DNA of 64,000 nucleotides from Streptomyces sp. YIM 130001 (lineage in GTDB: Bacteria > Actinomycetota > Actinomycetes > Streptomycetales > Streptomycetaceae). Within the stretch, counting starts at the first letter, position 1, and the number at the start of each line of letters is the position of its first letter. The position numbers and the translations under genes were made by a program. Shown in pieces: positions 27,824-38,550 of this stretch. The notes beneath the pieces are model-generated. The model worked only from the letters and a program-made list of their open reading frames with translations. It did no database searches and had not been told where the DNA came from. The stretch covers positions 1 through 64,000 of the forward strand of contig NZ_KZ984563.1 in assembly GCF_003574445.1 (NCBI RefSeq). The letters run 5' to 3'.

Positions 27824-28846
27824 TCAGCGCGCCAGTGGCGAGACCAGCACGCTCCCGGTGGTGCGCGCCACGATGAAGGATCGCCCCTTGGTGGCCCGCG
27901 CGTCCAGCGGAATTCGGTGCCGCCCCGCCTCCAGGACGTCGTCGAACACCTCGTGCACATGGGTGCGGTAGAGCCGGTCGAGGCGGTACGCGGTGAGCGT
28001 GACCCGGCAGGTCGAGGTCACCTCCACGCCCGCCTCGCTGTCCGCCGCGACCAGTTCGGTCAGCCGTCGCTGCGCCGCCGGGCTCCGGTCGAGCGCGTCC
28101 TCGATCTGTGCCACGAGCAGCGGCACGACGGGCGCGAGGCCGTCGACGTACGCCACATCGGCGCCCGCCTGCTCGAACGCCGCACGGACAGCGCTACGCC
28201 GGGACTCGGGCACGGCCCGGCCGAAGGCGACGGCGCCGTAAGTGGCCAGTTCCTGGGGCGGGATGGCGGCGACGTCCTCGGTGATCTCGGCGCCGATCCC
28301 GATGATGCGCAGCGCGGCCGCGAGCTTCGCGAGGACGGCGGCGCGGGCGCCGATCAGGAGCACCCTGCGGTGTTCGGCCGGGTCGTCGACCGCGAGCAGC
28401 CGGGACAGTTCGGCACGGTACTGGTCGCCGCGGAAGCGGAACGGGCCTATCCCGTGGTAGCCGTTGCGTTCCAGATCCAGTCGCTCGTCCGTCTGCCAGG
28501 CGAAGTCCCGCCAGACGACATCGTCGCCCGCGCGCTCGATGACGGCGGTCACGGCGCCGCATTCCAGGCCCTCGCACTCCGGACAGCCGTAGATCAGATG
28601 GCGGCCGCCGGCCAGCGGCGGTTCCGCTTCAAGCAGCAGGCCGCGCACCTGGGCCGTGAAGATCGCCGGTGGCACGTCCGCGGCCAGCGGCGACACTGCG
28701 TCCAGGTCCGAGAGCTGGAAGAGCAGGGGGCGCCCGTCGATGATGAAGTCCGTGAAATCCCGGTGGACTTGATAGTTCCCGTCGGCCGTCACGGCACCGG
28801 CGCGCATCGCTGGTGCCAGGCCGAAGCTCGCGTACTCGGCTGACAT
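27824..28846 (-). CDS. Uncharacterised protein with a cysteine-cluster insert
   Basis: 340 aa, not recognised. The N-terminal third contains FIIDGRPLLFQLSDLD and a compact cysteine group CPECEGLECG, which could bind zinc. After a linker, RVLLIGARAAVLAKLAAALRI resembles a nucleotide-binding strand-turn-helix, with a possible Rossmann-like middle (GAEITEDVAAIPPQELATYGAVAFG). The C-terminus has SFIVARTTGSVLV. The ATG at 28844-28846 follows CTCAGG. It is cut off from the transporter gene upstream by a strong terminator, so it is probably transcribed alone. Orthologues with the same layout seem common in Streptomyces. Confidence 0.75.
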   Translation of the reverse strand: MSAEYASFGLAPAMRAGAVTADGNYQVHRDFTDFIIDGRPLLFQLSDLDAVSPLAADVPPAIFTAQVRGLLLEAEPPLAGGRHLIYGCPECEGLECGAVTAVIERAGDDVVWRDFAWQTDERLDLERNGYHGIGPFRFRGDQYRAELSRLLAVDDPAEHRRVLLIGARAAVLAKLAAALRIIGIGAEITEDVAAIPPQELATYGAVAFGRAVPESRRSAVRAAFEQAGADVAYVDGLAPVVPLLVAQIEDALDRSPAAQRRLTELVAADSEAGVEVTSTCRVTLTAYRLDRLYRTHVHEVFDDVLEAGRHRIPLDARATKGRSFIVARTTGSVLVSPLAR

Positions 28847-28968
28847 GACCTGAGTATCCCCACCTCGGGCGCGATCGAGCCGGGCAACCGGCAATCCGTT
28901 GAGGGGCTTTCGGCTTTCGCGGGACGCGACGGTCGCGAGCGCGGCCCGGCGGGCAGGGTACTGCACGC

Positions 28969-29005
28969 GATCGGGCGCCCCGTCCGGTGGACGGGGCGCC
29001 CGATC
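28969..29005 (-). terminator. Strong hairpin after the BCCT transporter gene
   Basis: Perfect 17-bp stem GATCGGGCGCCCCGTCC (28969-28985) / GGACGGGGCGCCCGATC (28989-29005) with loop GGT, 48 bases past the transporter stop on the minus strand. Confidence 0.85.
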
Positions 29006-29053
29006 AAGGGCCGCAATGCCCTGGGTTTCAGCGGTTGTCAGACGAGACGGAGG

Positions 29054-30814
29054 TCACGAGGACTTCGGCGGAGCGTCGGTCTTCGTGGTCCCCGAGGTCT
29101 CCTCCGCCTCCTCGGCGCCTTCCTCGTCGGGCGGCGTGGCGGCGATCTGGAACTCGAAGTCCCCGTCGAACTGCTCGTGGCCCGCGATCACGGCCATCTC
29201 GACGGCTTCCTCGCCCTTCTCCGCCCGCACGATCAGCGGGTCCTTGCGCAGGTCGCGCATGAGGGCGAAGCACATGCCGACCATCACCACGGCGAAGGGA
29301 GCCGCCACGAGGATGGTGAGATTCTTCAGGCCTTCCAGGGCGTTGTCCTTGCCGTCGCCGATCAGCAGCATGACGGCTGCGACGGCACCGGTGACCGCAC
29401 CCCAGAAGATGACGACGAACTTGCTCGGCTCGAAGGTGCCCTTCTGCGACAGCGTGCCCATCACGATGGATGCGGCGTCCGCACCGGACACGAAGAAGAT
29501 GCCGACCAGGACCATCACCAGGATGCACATGGCAGTGGCGATCGGGAACTCCTTGAGCAGCCCGAACAGTTGACCCTCGACCGTCTCCTGGGCCGCCAGC
29601 TGCTTCGTCTCGGTGAGCTTCATCGCCGAGCCGCCGAAGACGGCGAACCAGACCAGGCTCACGCTGCTGGGCACCAGGATGACGCCACCGATGAACTGAC
29701 GGATCGTACGGCCACGGCTGATGCGCGCGATGAACATGCCGACGAAGGGCGTCCAGGAGATCCACCAGGCCCAGTAGAAGACCGTGTAGCTGCCGAGCCA
29801 GTCGGCGATGCCCTCACCACTGGATGCCTCGGTACGGCCCATGAGCTGCGGCAGGTCGCCGACGTAGTGCGCCACGGAGGTGGGCAGCAGGTCCAGCATC
29901 ACGATCGTGGGGCCCGCGATGAAGACGAAGAGGGCCAGGATGCCGGCCAGGACCATGTTGATGTTCGACAGCCACTGGATGCCGCGCTCGACGCCGGACA
30001 CCGCGGACAGGACGAACGCCGCCGTCAGCACCGCGATGATGACCACGAGCAGGCCGGTACCGGCCTGAGTCCAGTCGAGCTCCTTCATACCGCTGCCGAT
30101 CTGCAGCGCACCGAGACCCAGCGAAGCGGCAGAACCGAACAGCGTCGCGAAGATCGCGAGGATGTCGATGACCCGGCCCCAGGCACCGTTGGCGTGCTTC
30201 TCACCGATCAGTGGCGTGAACACGGCACTGATGGTCTGCCTGCGGCGCCGCCGGAAACAGCTGTACGCGATGGCCAGACCGACCACCGCGTAGATCGCCC
30301 AGGGGTGCAGCGTCCAGTGGAACAGCGTGGTGGACATCGCCGTTTCCATCGCCGCGGCGGAGTCCGCCGGGTCGGTGCCGGGCGGCGGGTCGTTGTAGAA
30401 CGTGAGGGGCTCGCTCACGCCGTAGAACATCAGGCCGATACCCATACCGGCGCTGAACATCATGGCGATCCAGGACACGGTCCTGAACTCGGGTTCCTCA
30501 CCCTCGTTGCCGAGGGTGATCTTTCCGTACCGGCTGATCGACAGCCACAGGGCGAACACCACGAAGCCGGAGGCGGCGAGCACGAACGCCCAGCCGCCGT
30601 TGTGCACCAGGCCGGTGAGCATCTTCCCCGACACACTCTCCAGCGAGTCGGTCGAGATGGCCCCCCAGAGCACGAACGCGAGGGTGAAGGCGGCGGTAAC
30701 CCCGAACACCACACGGTCGGTCCGGGGGCGCTCGGTTTCGTGTGGACCTTCGGGGAACTCCGCCGTCACCGGCGAATCCCCCCCACCGGTCGGGTTCTGT
30801 GCGTCATGCGACAC
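29054..30814 (-). CDS. BCCT family betaine/carnitine/choline transporter
   Basis: 586-aa secondary transporter of compatible solutes, with twelve hydrophobic spans. The family signature lies in the TM8 region WAWWISWTPFVGMFIARISRGR; the glycine-rich MMFSAGMGIGLMFYGVSEPL in TM3 marks a Na+-coupled member (AGMGIGLMF). A long acidic C-terminal tail (PPDEEGAEEAEETSG) resembles osmosensing tails but without their positive charges. GTG at 30812-30814 is chosen because AAAGG (revcomp of 30823-30827) is eight bases upstream; an upstream GTG overlaps that site. A perfect 14-bp palindrome overlaps the ribosome binding site and is a likely regulatory target. No choline catabolic genes are adjacent. Confidence 0.93.
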   Translation of the reverse strand: MSHDAQNPTGGGDSPVTAEFPEGPHETERPRTDRVVFGVTAAFTLAFVLWGAISTDSLESVSGKMLTGLVHNGGWAFVLAASGFVVFALWLSISRYGKITLGNEGEEPEFRTVSWIAMMFSAGMGIGLMFYGVSEPLTFYNDPPPGTDPADSAAAMETAMSTTLFHWTLHPWAIYAVVGLAIAYSCFRRRRRQTISAVFTPLIGEKHANGAWGRVIDILAIFATLFGSAASLGLGALQIGSGMKELDWTQAGTGLLVVIIAVLTAAFVLSAVSGVERGIQWLSNINMVLAGILALFVFIAGPTIVMLDLLPTSVAHYVGDLPQLMGRTEASSGEGIADWLGSYTVFYWAWWISWTPFVGMFIARISRGRTIRQFIGGVILVPSSVSLVWFAVFGGSAMKLTETKQLAAQETVEGQLFGLLKEFPIATAMCILVMVLVGIFFVSGADAASIVMGTLSQKGTFEPSKFVVIFWGAVTGAVAAVMLLIGDGKDNALEGLKNLTILVAAPFAVVMVGMCFALMRDLRKDPLIVRAEKGEEAVEMAVIAGHEQFDGDFEFQIAATPPDEEGAEEAEETSGTTKTDAPPKSS

Positions 30815-30825
30815 AAGCGGCACCT

Positions 30826-30839
30826 TTCATAGCTATGAA
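30826..30839 (-). promoter_or_regulatory. AT-rich palindrome at the BCCT gene ribosome binding site
   Basis: TTCATAGCTATGAA is a perfect 14-bp palindrome in an otherwise GC-rich genome, overlapping the AAAGG ribosome binding site of the transporter gene. It fits a dimeric repressor operator, or a small hairpin masking the site. Confidence 0.55.
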
Positions 30840-30886
30840 TTTTTCTCCTTGTACCCCCTACCACAGGTGACATGTGTCCCGGCTGT

Positions 30887-32176
30887 TCAGCAATCCGGAA
30901 CGGGCCGCGCGTTGGTGAGGTGATACGTGGCACGCTCGTCGAGCAGTAGCGGTACGAGAGCACGCATCGACTGCCTCAGGGGTACAAAAGCACCGGCGCC
31001 GTCCCGCCGCACGGTGACGCCGTGGAGTGCGAGTTCGTCGCGCACGTCAGCGTACTGGGCCGGTTCGAGGGCGTAGCCGCACGGGGGGTCGGCGATGATC
31101 TCGGACGGTTCTGCCGGCTCGTTGTCGGCGCCGCCGAGGTAGACGGGGCCCCGATCGGCGTAACCAGCCCTGCGGGCTTCGGCGGTGGCGGAGCGCAGCG
31201 GGCCCGCACGGTCCTTCGCGTAGGTGAAGAGTCCCTGGAGCGCGGACTGCTGCGAGGCGACGCGGCGGCGGTTGTTGAGTGCCTCGTCCTCCTTCTCGGC
31301 GTCGGTGAGCGGATCGACCCGGCTCTCGATGAGCAGGCCGGCGGAGTGTTTCACACCCGACGCGTTCCGCAGAATGCGCTCCTGGCCGTCGCCCGCCGTC
31401 TGTTTGAGGGGGTCTCCGGTTGCCGGGTCGGTCCAGATGCCGTACGTGCCGGTCGAGTGTCCGTCGCCCTCGGCCGCGGGGCGCACGTGGTCGCCCGACA
31501 GGAGCTCCGACTCCGTGTGCACCTTGTCGTGGGTGTTGAGGTTGCGCGGCCACAGGTCGAACAGGTCCTTGTCGTAGTACGGGGGCGTGGCGCCGTACTC
31601 GTGCAGGTCGTAGATGACGTCCGGCCGGTGGTCGCGCATCACGGCCGCCATGGCCCGGGCCTCGGCGGTCTCGAGCGCGATGTGGTCGCGGTTGACGTCT
31701 ACTCCGTCCGAGTTACCCCGGGTGTCCGCGGCACGGCCGTCGGGGTTCGCGGTCGGGATCACGAGGAACCTGGTGTGCGAGCGGAGGCTGCGGGTCCGCT
31801 CGTCCTGTCCGTAGCTCAGGTCGCGGATCGTGGAGAGGCAGGCCTCGCGCCCGGACGGCTCGTTGCCGTGCTGACTGCATACCAGCAGCACGGTCGCGGC
31901 GGTGCGGTGGCCGGAGCCGATGCTGACCAGTTGGAGCGGGCGGCCCTGGTCGGTGGTGCCGATGCGTTCGACGCTGGTGCGGTCGTTCTGGCGGTCCACG
32001 GTGGCGAGCAGTTGCTGTTCCTCGGGCTGGGTGGTCCAGCGTTCACCGTGGGTCCGCTCGAAGCCGGTCCGCGGCGGCGACGGCGTGCCGGCGGCCCGGG
32101 CGGGTGCGGTGAGCACGGGGACGACCAGGGCGGTGGCGGTCGCGGCGACGAGTGCGGCGCGCAGTCGGGAACTCAC
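30887..32176 (-). CDS. Secreted M14 family zinc carboxypeptidase
   Basis: 429 aa. Sec signal peptide at the N-terminus (SSRLRAALVAATATALVVPV, cleavage near ARAAG). Zinc ligands H and E in SQHGNEPSG, third histidine in VIYDLHEYG, substrate arginine/asparagine region SDGVDVNRDH, and the catalytic glutamate in AGLLIESRVD. It probably trims peptides or peptidoglycan fragments outside the cell. The start is GTG 32174-32176 with GGGAGG eight bases upstream; the frame extends upstream without family sequence. It is divergent from another secreted peptidase gene, sharing a 363-bp promoter region. Confidence 0.9.
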   Translation of the reverse strand: MSSRLRAALVAATATALVVPVLTAPARAAGTPSPPRTGFERTHGERWTTQPEEQQLLATVDRQNDRTSVERIGTTDQGRPLQLVSIGSGHRTAATVLLVCSQHGNEPSGREACLSTIRDLSYGQDERTRSLRSHTRFLVIPTANPDGRAADTRGNSDGVDVNRDHIALETAEARAMAAVMRDHRPDVIYDLHEYGATPPYYDKDLFDLWPRNLNTHDKVHTESELLSGDHVRPAAEGDGHSTGTYGIWTDPATGDPLKQTAGDGQERILRNASGVKHSAGLLIESRVDPLTDAEKEDEALNNRRRVASQQSALQGLFTYAKDRAGPLRSATAEARRAGYADRGPVYLGGADNEPAEPSEIIADPPCGYALEPAQYADVRDELALHGVTVRRDGAGAFVPLRQSMRALVPLLLDERATYHLTNARPVPDC

Positions 32177-32539
32177 GGAGTATGCCTCCCTGTTGCGGGG
32201 TGGTGCGCGGACACCGGGGCCGGACGTGCGGGTGTACGGCACTGGGGGTGCCGCGCGGCCCGGTTGCCCGACGGCATGAGGCGGAAGGTACTCCGATGCG
32301 GGGTCGGGCATAAGGGGGCGTGATCGCCGGTGTCCGCCAACTCCCCCGCACTGCGGGGCCGATAGGGCCGCGTACGGCCGGCCCAGGGTCGTGGTGCGCC
32401 GGATCCGACCTGGTAGCGGATGTCACCCGCGTGGCGATCATGTGACAGGAGGGGCCATGGACATGACCGGGACCGGCGGTACTCAATAGGCTCGTCCAGT
32501 CCCTCAAACCCCCCTCCCCCGTGAAGACTTGGAGCCACT
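32177..32539. other. Divergent promoter region between two secreted peptidase genes
   Basis: 363 bp with no gene. A TAGGCT hexamer near 32488 could be a -10 for the plus-strand aminopeptidase. No strong palindrome stands out. Confidence 0.4.
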
Positions 32540-34057
<1,518 letters not shown>

Positions 34058-34106
34058 GCGTGCAGCGGGTGCGGGCCCGGTGTCGCACCCGGTCCGAGTT
34101 CCTCCC

Positions 34107-34135
34107 GGCCCGGCCCTTCGTCGAAGGGCCGGGCC
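34107..34135 (+). terminator. Hairpin after the M1 peptidase gene
   Basis: Perfect 13-bp stem GGCCCGGCCCTTC (34107-34119) / GAAGGGCCGGGCC (34123-34135), loop GTC, followed by GTTCC; 50 bases after the stop. Confidence 0.8.
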
Positions 34136-34157
34136 GTTCCGTACCGCCGCGGGCACT

Positions 34158-34189
34158 TTCACAACAGTGGTGAGACAGCAATACTGTTG
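34158..34189 (+). promoter_or_regulatory. Promoter/operator of the MerR-type regulator
   Basis: TTCACA (34158-34163), 18-bp spacer, TACTGT (34182-34187). Two dyads are embedded: CAACAGT/ACTGTTG (34162-34168 and 34183-34189) and ACA-N7-TGTT (34175-34188). Long spacers with a dyad are typical of MerR-family promoters. A matching element lies upstream of the fatty acid operon. Confidence 0.55.
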
Positions 34190-34224
34190 CACCGGACCTG
34201 ACAGCGGTGGGAGAGGGAGCGCTC

Positions 34225-34956
34225 ATGACGACGGAAGCCGAGGAGCCGACCCTCACGGTCGACGAGCTGGCCGCCCGCGCCGGGGTCACGGTCCGCACCA
34301 TCCGCTTCTACAGCACTCGTGGCCTGCTGCCGCCGCCCGCGATCGGACCGCGCCGGGTCGGACGCTACGGCCCCGATCACCTCTCGCGTCTCGCGCTGAT
34401 CGAAGAACTGCAGCACCAGGGCATGACGCTGGCCGCGATCGAGCGCTATCTGGAGCAGCTCTCGCCCGATCTGAGCGCGCGGGACATCGCCATCCACCGT
34501 GGCCTCGTGGCCAGTTGGGCGCCGGACACGGTCGAGGACATGAATCGGGCGGAGCTCGAACGCCGCGCGGGCCGGAGCCTGGAGGAGGCGGATCTCGACC
34601 GTCTGGCCGCGCTCGACGCGCTCGCCAGGACCGAGGACCCGGACGTCTTCCGGGTGGATGTCGGGATGCTGCGTCTCAGTGTCGAACTGCTCAGCGTGCC
34701 GTTCACACCCGAGGCGATCCTGGCCTCGCGCGCGGTGCTCGTCGAGCACACCCGTGCGGCCGCGCAGGATCTGAGCCGCATCTTCCGTGACGAGGTCGGC
34801 GAGCCGCACGGGGACTCCGGGAGCGACGCCGACCGTGTGGCCGCGATGAAGTCGCTGTCCGCCCATATGCAGCCCCTGGTGATCCAGGCCCTCGTCATGG
34901 CGTTCCAGCGCTCGCTCCGTGAGGAGCTGCGCGGCGCCTTCCGGCCGGAGTCCTGA
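34225..34956 (+). CDS. MerR family transcriptional regulator
   Basis: 243 aa. The N-terminal winged HTH is clear: LTVDELAARAGVTVRTIRFYS, GLLPPP, RYGPDHLSRLALIEELQHQGMTLAAIERYL. The rest is a helical effector-binding region without cysteines, so not a metal sensor. ATG 34225-34227 has GGGAG upstream. It is convergent with a beta-oxidation operon and shares a promoter element with it, so it is the likely regulator of acyl-CoA breakdown in this locus, probably also controlling itself. Confidence 0.88.
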   Translation: MTTEAEEPTLTVDELAARAGVTVRTIRFYSTRGLLPPPAIGPRRVGRYGPDHLSRLALIEELQHQGMTLAAIERYLEQLSPDLSARDIAIHRGLVASWAPDTVEDMNRAELERRAGRSLEEADLDRLAALDALARTEDPDVFRVDVGMLRLSVELLSVPFTPEAILASRAVLVEHTRAAAQDLSRIFRDEVGEPHGDSGSDADRVAAMKSLSAHMQPLVIQALVMAFQRSLREELRGAFRPES

Positions 34957-35034
34957 GCACCCGTACGCGGTCGGACTACGACGCACCGGGGCCGGCCCGC
35001 GTCGTGAGAAGCGGACCGGCTCTCGTGCGGGGTG

Positions 35035-37212
35035 TCAGGCGTCGGTGAAGGTCTCGCCCTTCTCCGCCTTCTCGACGAGCAGCGCGGGCGGCAGGAACCG
35101 GTCGCCGTAGCGCTCGGCCAGCTCGCGGGCGCGCGCCACGAAGCCGGTCGGGCCGCCCTCGTAGCCGTTGATGTACTGCAGCACGCCACCGGTCCAGGCG
35201 GGGAAGCCGATGCCGAGGATGGAGCCGATGTTGGCGTCGGCCACCGAGGTGAGCACGCCCTCCTCGACGAGGCGGACCGAGTCGAGGGCCTCGGAGAACA
35301 GCATCCGCTCCTTCATGTCCTCGAAGGAGATGCCGGCGCCGTCGCGCGTGAAGTGCTCGCGCAGGCCCGGCCACAGTCCGGCGCGTTTGCCGTCCTCGCC
35401 GTACTCGTAGAACCCGGCGCCGCCGCTGCGTCCCGGGCGGCCGAACTCGTCGACCATCCGGTCGATGACGGCTTCGGCGGGGTGGCCCGGCCAGGTGCCG
35501 CCGGCCTCCTCGACAGCTCGCTTGGACTCGTTGCGAATCTTCCGCGGCAGGGTGAGGGTCAGCTCGTCCATCAGGGAGAGGACCTTGGCCGGGTAGCCGG
35601 CCTGGGCCGCGGCCTGCTCGACGGAGGCGGGCTCGATGCCCTCTCCGACCATCGCCACGCCCTCGTTCATGAACTGGCCGATCACGCGGGAGGTGAAGAA
35701 GCCGCGGGAGTCGTTGACCACGATCGGGGTCTTGTTGATCTGGCGCACCAGGTCGAAGGCGCGGGCCAGCGCGCCCTGCGAGGTCCGCTCCCCCTTGATG
35801 ATCTCGACCAGCGGCATCTTGTCGACCGGCGAGAAGAAGTGCAGGCCGATGAAGTCGGCCGGCCGCGAGACGCCCTCGGAGAGCGAAGTGATGGGCAGAG
35901 TAGAGGTGTTGGAGCACAGGAGCGCGTCCGGTGCGACGACGTCCTGGATCTCCTGGAACACCTTGTGCTTGAGCGACGGGTCCTCGAAGACGGCCTCGAT
36001 GACCGCGTCGCAGCCGGCCACGTCCTGCGGGTCGGTGGCCGGGGTGATGCGGGCGAGCAGGGCGTCCGCCTTGTCCTGGGTGGTGCGTCCGCGGCCGACG
36101 GCCTTGGCGCAGAGCTTCTCCGAGTACGCCTTGCCCCTGGCGGCCGCCTCGGCGGACACGTCCTTGAGGACCACCTCGATGCCGGCTCGCGCGCAGGAGT
36201 AGGCGATGCCCGCGCCCATCATTCCGGCACCGAGCACGGCGACCTTCGTGACCTTGCGCGGCTCGACGTCCTTGGGGCGGTTGGCGCCGGAGTTGACGGC
36301 CTGCAGGTCGAAGAAGAAGGCCTGCGTCATGTTCTTGGAGGTCTGGCCCGATACCAGCTCGGTGAAGTAGCGCGCCTCGATGGTCCCCGCGGTCTCGAAG
36401 TCGACCTGGGAGCCCTCGACGGCGGCGGCGAGGATGTTCCGCGGGGCGGGGTAAGGGGCGCCGTTCGTCTGCTTCTTGAGGTTCGCCGGGAAGGCGGGCA
36501 GGTTCGCGGCGAACTTCGGGTTGGCCGGGGTGCCGCCCGGGATCCGGTAGCCCGGCTGGTCCCAGGGCTGCTGGGCCTCGGGGTTGGCGTCGATGAACGC
36601 CCGCGCCTTGGCGAGGAGTTCGTCCCGGTCGGCGGCGACCTCGTGGATCAGGCCGTTGTCGAGGGCGCGCTTCGGGTTGTACTGGGTGCCCTGCAGCAGC
36701 ACCTTGAGCAGCGCGTCGGCGATACCCAGCAGGCGCACGGTGCGGGTGACGCCGCCACCCGCGGGGAGCAGGCCGAGAGTGACCTCCGGGAGACCGATCT
36801 TGGTGCTCGACCCGTCGAGCGCGACACGATGGTGGCAGGCGAGGGCGATCTCGTAACCGCCGCCGAGGGCAGCGCCGTTGATGGCCGCGACGACCGGCTT
36901 GCCGAGGGTCTCGATGCGGCGCAGGTCGCGCTTGATGCCCTGGCCGGCCTCGAAGGCGAACTGGGCGGTCTCGGGGGTGACGGCGATCAGCTCGCGCAGG
37001 TCGCCACCGGCGAAGAAGGTCTTCTTGGCCGAGGTGAAGATGACGCCGCGCACGCTGTCGCGCTCGGCTTCGAGGCGGTCCGTGACCGCGGTCAGGGAGG
37101 CCTTGAAGGCCTGGTTCATGGTGTTCGCGGACTGGTCGGGGTCGTCGAGTACGAGGGTGACGACGCCGGTCTCGTCCTGTTCCCAGCGGATGGTCGTGGG
37201 CTCGGTGCTCAT
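35035..37212 (-). CDS. Multifunctional fatty acid oxidation protein (FadB/FadJ alpha subunit)
   Basis: 725 aa. Residues 1-230 are an enoyl-CoA hydratase domain (oxyanion-hole TFFAGGDLREL, AALGGGYEIALACHHR, and glutamate-bearing KIGLPEVTLGLLPAGGG). Residues 330-510 are the NAD-binding part of 3-hydroxyacyl-CoA dehydrogenase (VAVLGAGMMGAGIAYSCARAG, SNTSTLPI, GLHFFSPVDKMPLVEII), then its C-terminal dimerisation domain (VNDSRGFFTSRVIGQF). Catalytic His-Glu are in HFFSP and the following acids. It does hydration and oxidation of trans-2-enoyl-CoA; the thiolase 49 bp upstream finishes the cycle. Confidence 0.95.
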   Translation of the reverse strand: MSTEPTTIRWEQDETGVVTLVLDDPDQSANTMNQAFKASLTAVTDRLEAERDSVRGVIFTSAKKTFFAGGDLRELIAVTPETAQFAFEAGQGIKRDLRRIETLGKPVVAAINGAALGGGYEIALACHHRVALDGSSTKIGLPEVTLGLLPAGGGVTRTVRLLGIADALLKVLLQGTQYNPKRALDNGLIHEVAADRDELLAKARAFIDANPEAQQPWDQPGYRIPGGTPANPKFAANLPAFPANLKKQTNGAPYPAPRNILAAAVEGSQVDFETAGTIEARYFTELVSGQTSKNMTQAFFFDLQAVNSGANRPKDVEPRKVTKVAVLGAGMMGAGIAYSCARAGIEVVLKDVSAEAAARGKAYSEKLCAKAVGRGRTTQDKADALLARITPATDPQDVAGCDAVIEAVFEDPSLKHKVFQEIQDVVAPDALLCSNTSTLPITSLSEGVSRPADFIGLHFFSPVDKMPLVEIIKGERTSQGALARAFDLVRQINKTPIVVNDSRGFFTSRVIGQFMNEGVAMVGEGIEPASVEQAAAQAGYPAKVLSLMDELTLTLPRKIRNESKRAVEEAGGTWPGHPAEAVIDRMVDEFGRPGRSGGAGFYEYGEDGKRAGLWPGLREHFTRDGAGISFEDMKERMLFSEALDSVRLVEEGVLTSVADANIGSILGIGFPAWTGGVLQYINGYEGGPTGFVARARELAERYGDRFLPPALLVEKAEKGETFTDA

Positions 37213-37261
37213 CTGGCTTTCTCCGTAAGGCCGTAAGTGAGGGATCCGGTTGGGACGGACG

Positions 37262-38476
37262 TCAGAGGCGCTCGACGATGGTGGCGATGCCCATGCCGCC
37301 GCCGACGCAGAGCGTGGCGAGGCCGTAGCGCTTGTCCTGGCGCTCCAGTTCGTCGACGAGGGTGCCGAGGATCATCGCGCCGGTGGCACCGAGCGGGTGG
37401 CCGAGGGCGATGGCGCCGCCGTTGACGTTGACCTTGTCGAGGGAGAGGCCCATGTCCCTGACGAAGCGTAGGACGACCGCGGCGAAGGCCTCGTTGATCT
37501 CCACCAGGTCGATGTCGTCGATGGTGAGCCCGGCCTTGGCGAGCGCCTTGCGGGTGGCCGGTGCGGGGCCGGTGAGCATGATCGTGGGCTCGGATCCGGA
37601 GACGGCGGCCGAGACGATACGGGCGCGCGGGGCGAGGCCGTACCGCTCCCCCACCTCGCGGGTGCCGACCGCGACGAGGGACGCGCCGTCCACGATGCCG
37701 GAGGAGTTGCCCGCGTGGTGGACGTGCTCGATCTCCTCCACCCAGTGGTACTTCTGCAGCGCCACCGCGTCGAAGCCGCCCAGGTCGCCGATGTCCTTGA
37801 AGGACGGCTTGAGGCCGGCGAGCGAGTCGGCGGTGGTGCCGGGGCGCAGGTGCTCGTCGTGGTCGAGGACGGTGAGGCCCGAACGGTCCTTGACGGGGAC
37901 GATGGAGCGGTCGAAACGGCCGTCCTTCACCGCGGCGGCGGCGCGCTCCTGGGAGAGCGCCGCGTACTCGTCGACGTCGCGCCGCGAGAATCCCTCGATG
38001 GTGGCGATCAGGTCCGCGCCGATGCCCTGCGGGACGAAACCGGTCTCGTAGTTGGTCATCGGGTCGGCGAACCAGGCGCCGCCGTCGGAGGCCATCGGCA
38101 CGCGCGACATCGACTCGACGCCGCCGGCGAGCACCAGGTCCTCCCAGCCCGAACGGACCTTCATGGCCGCCAGGTTGACCGCCTCGAGGCCCGAGGCACA
38201 GAAGCGGTTCTCCTGAACACCGGCGACCGTGTCGGGCAGTCCGGCGGCGATCGCGGCGATCCGTGCGATGTCGGAGCCCTGGTCGCCGACCGGGCCGACG
38301 ACGCCGAGCACGATGTCGTCGACGGCAGCCGGGTCCAGGTCGGGGAAGCGGTTTCGGACCTCGTGGATGAGGCCGACGACCAGGTCGACGGGCTTGGTGC
38401 CGTGCAGGGCGCCGTTGGCCTTGCCACGGCCGCGCGGGGTGCGGATCGCGTCGTATACGTACGCTTCGGTGCTCAA
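37262..38476 (-). CDS. Acetyl-CoA C-acyltransferase (thiolase)
   Basis: 404 aa, beta subunit of the fatty acid oxidation pair. The acylated cysteine lies in ENRFCASGLEAVN, the catalytic histidine in the C-terminal GGAIALGHPLGATGA, and the second cysteine in LATLCVGGGMG. The start codon is TTG (38474-38476) with AAAGG nine bases ahead; no ATG or GTG fits better. It lies between the alpha subunit and an acyl-CoA dehydrogenase gene. Confidence 0.95.
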   Translation of the reverse strand: MSTEAYVYDAIRTPRGRGKANGALHGTKPVDLVVGLIHEVRNRFPDLDPAAVDDIVLGVVGPVGDQGSDIARIAAIAAGLPDTVAGVQENRFCASGLEAVNLAAMKVRSGWEDLVLAGGVESMSRVPMASDGGAWFADPMTNYETGFVPQGIGADLIATIEGFSRRDVDEYAALSQERAAAAVKDGRFDRSIVPVKDRSGLTVLDHDEHLRPGTTADSLAGLKPSFKDIGDLGGFDAVALQKYHWVEEIEHVHHAGNSSGIVDGASLVAVGTREVGERYGLAPRARIVSAAVSGSEPTIMLTGPAPATRKALAKAGLTIDDIDLVEINEAFAAVVLRFVRDMGLSLDKVNVNGGAIALGHPLGATGAMILGTLVDELERQDKRYGLATLCVGGGMGIATIVERL

Positions 38477-38550
38477 GGTCTGGGGCCTTTCCGTGTGCGG
38501 TACGGGGTGAGGGTCGGTCGGGGCGGAGTGCGGGCGGGCACAGCGCGGGA

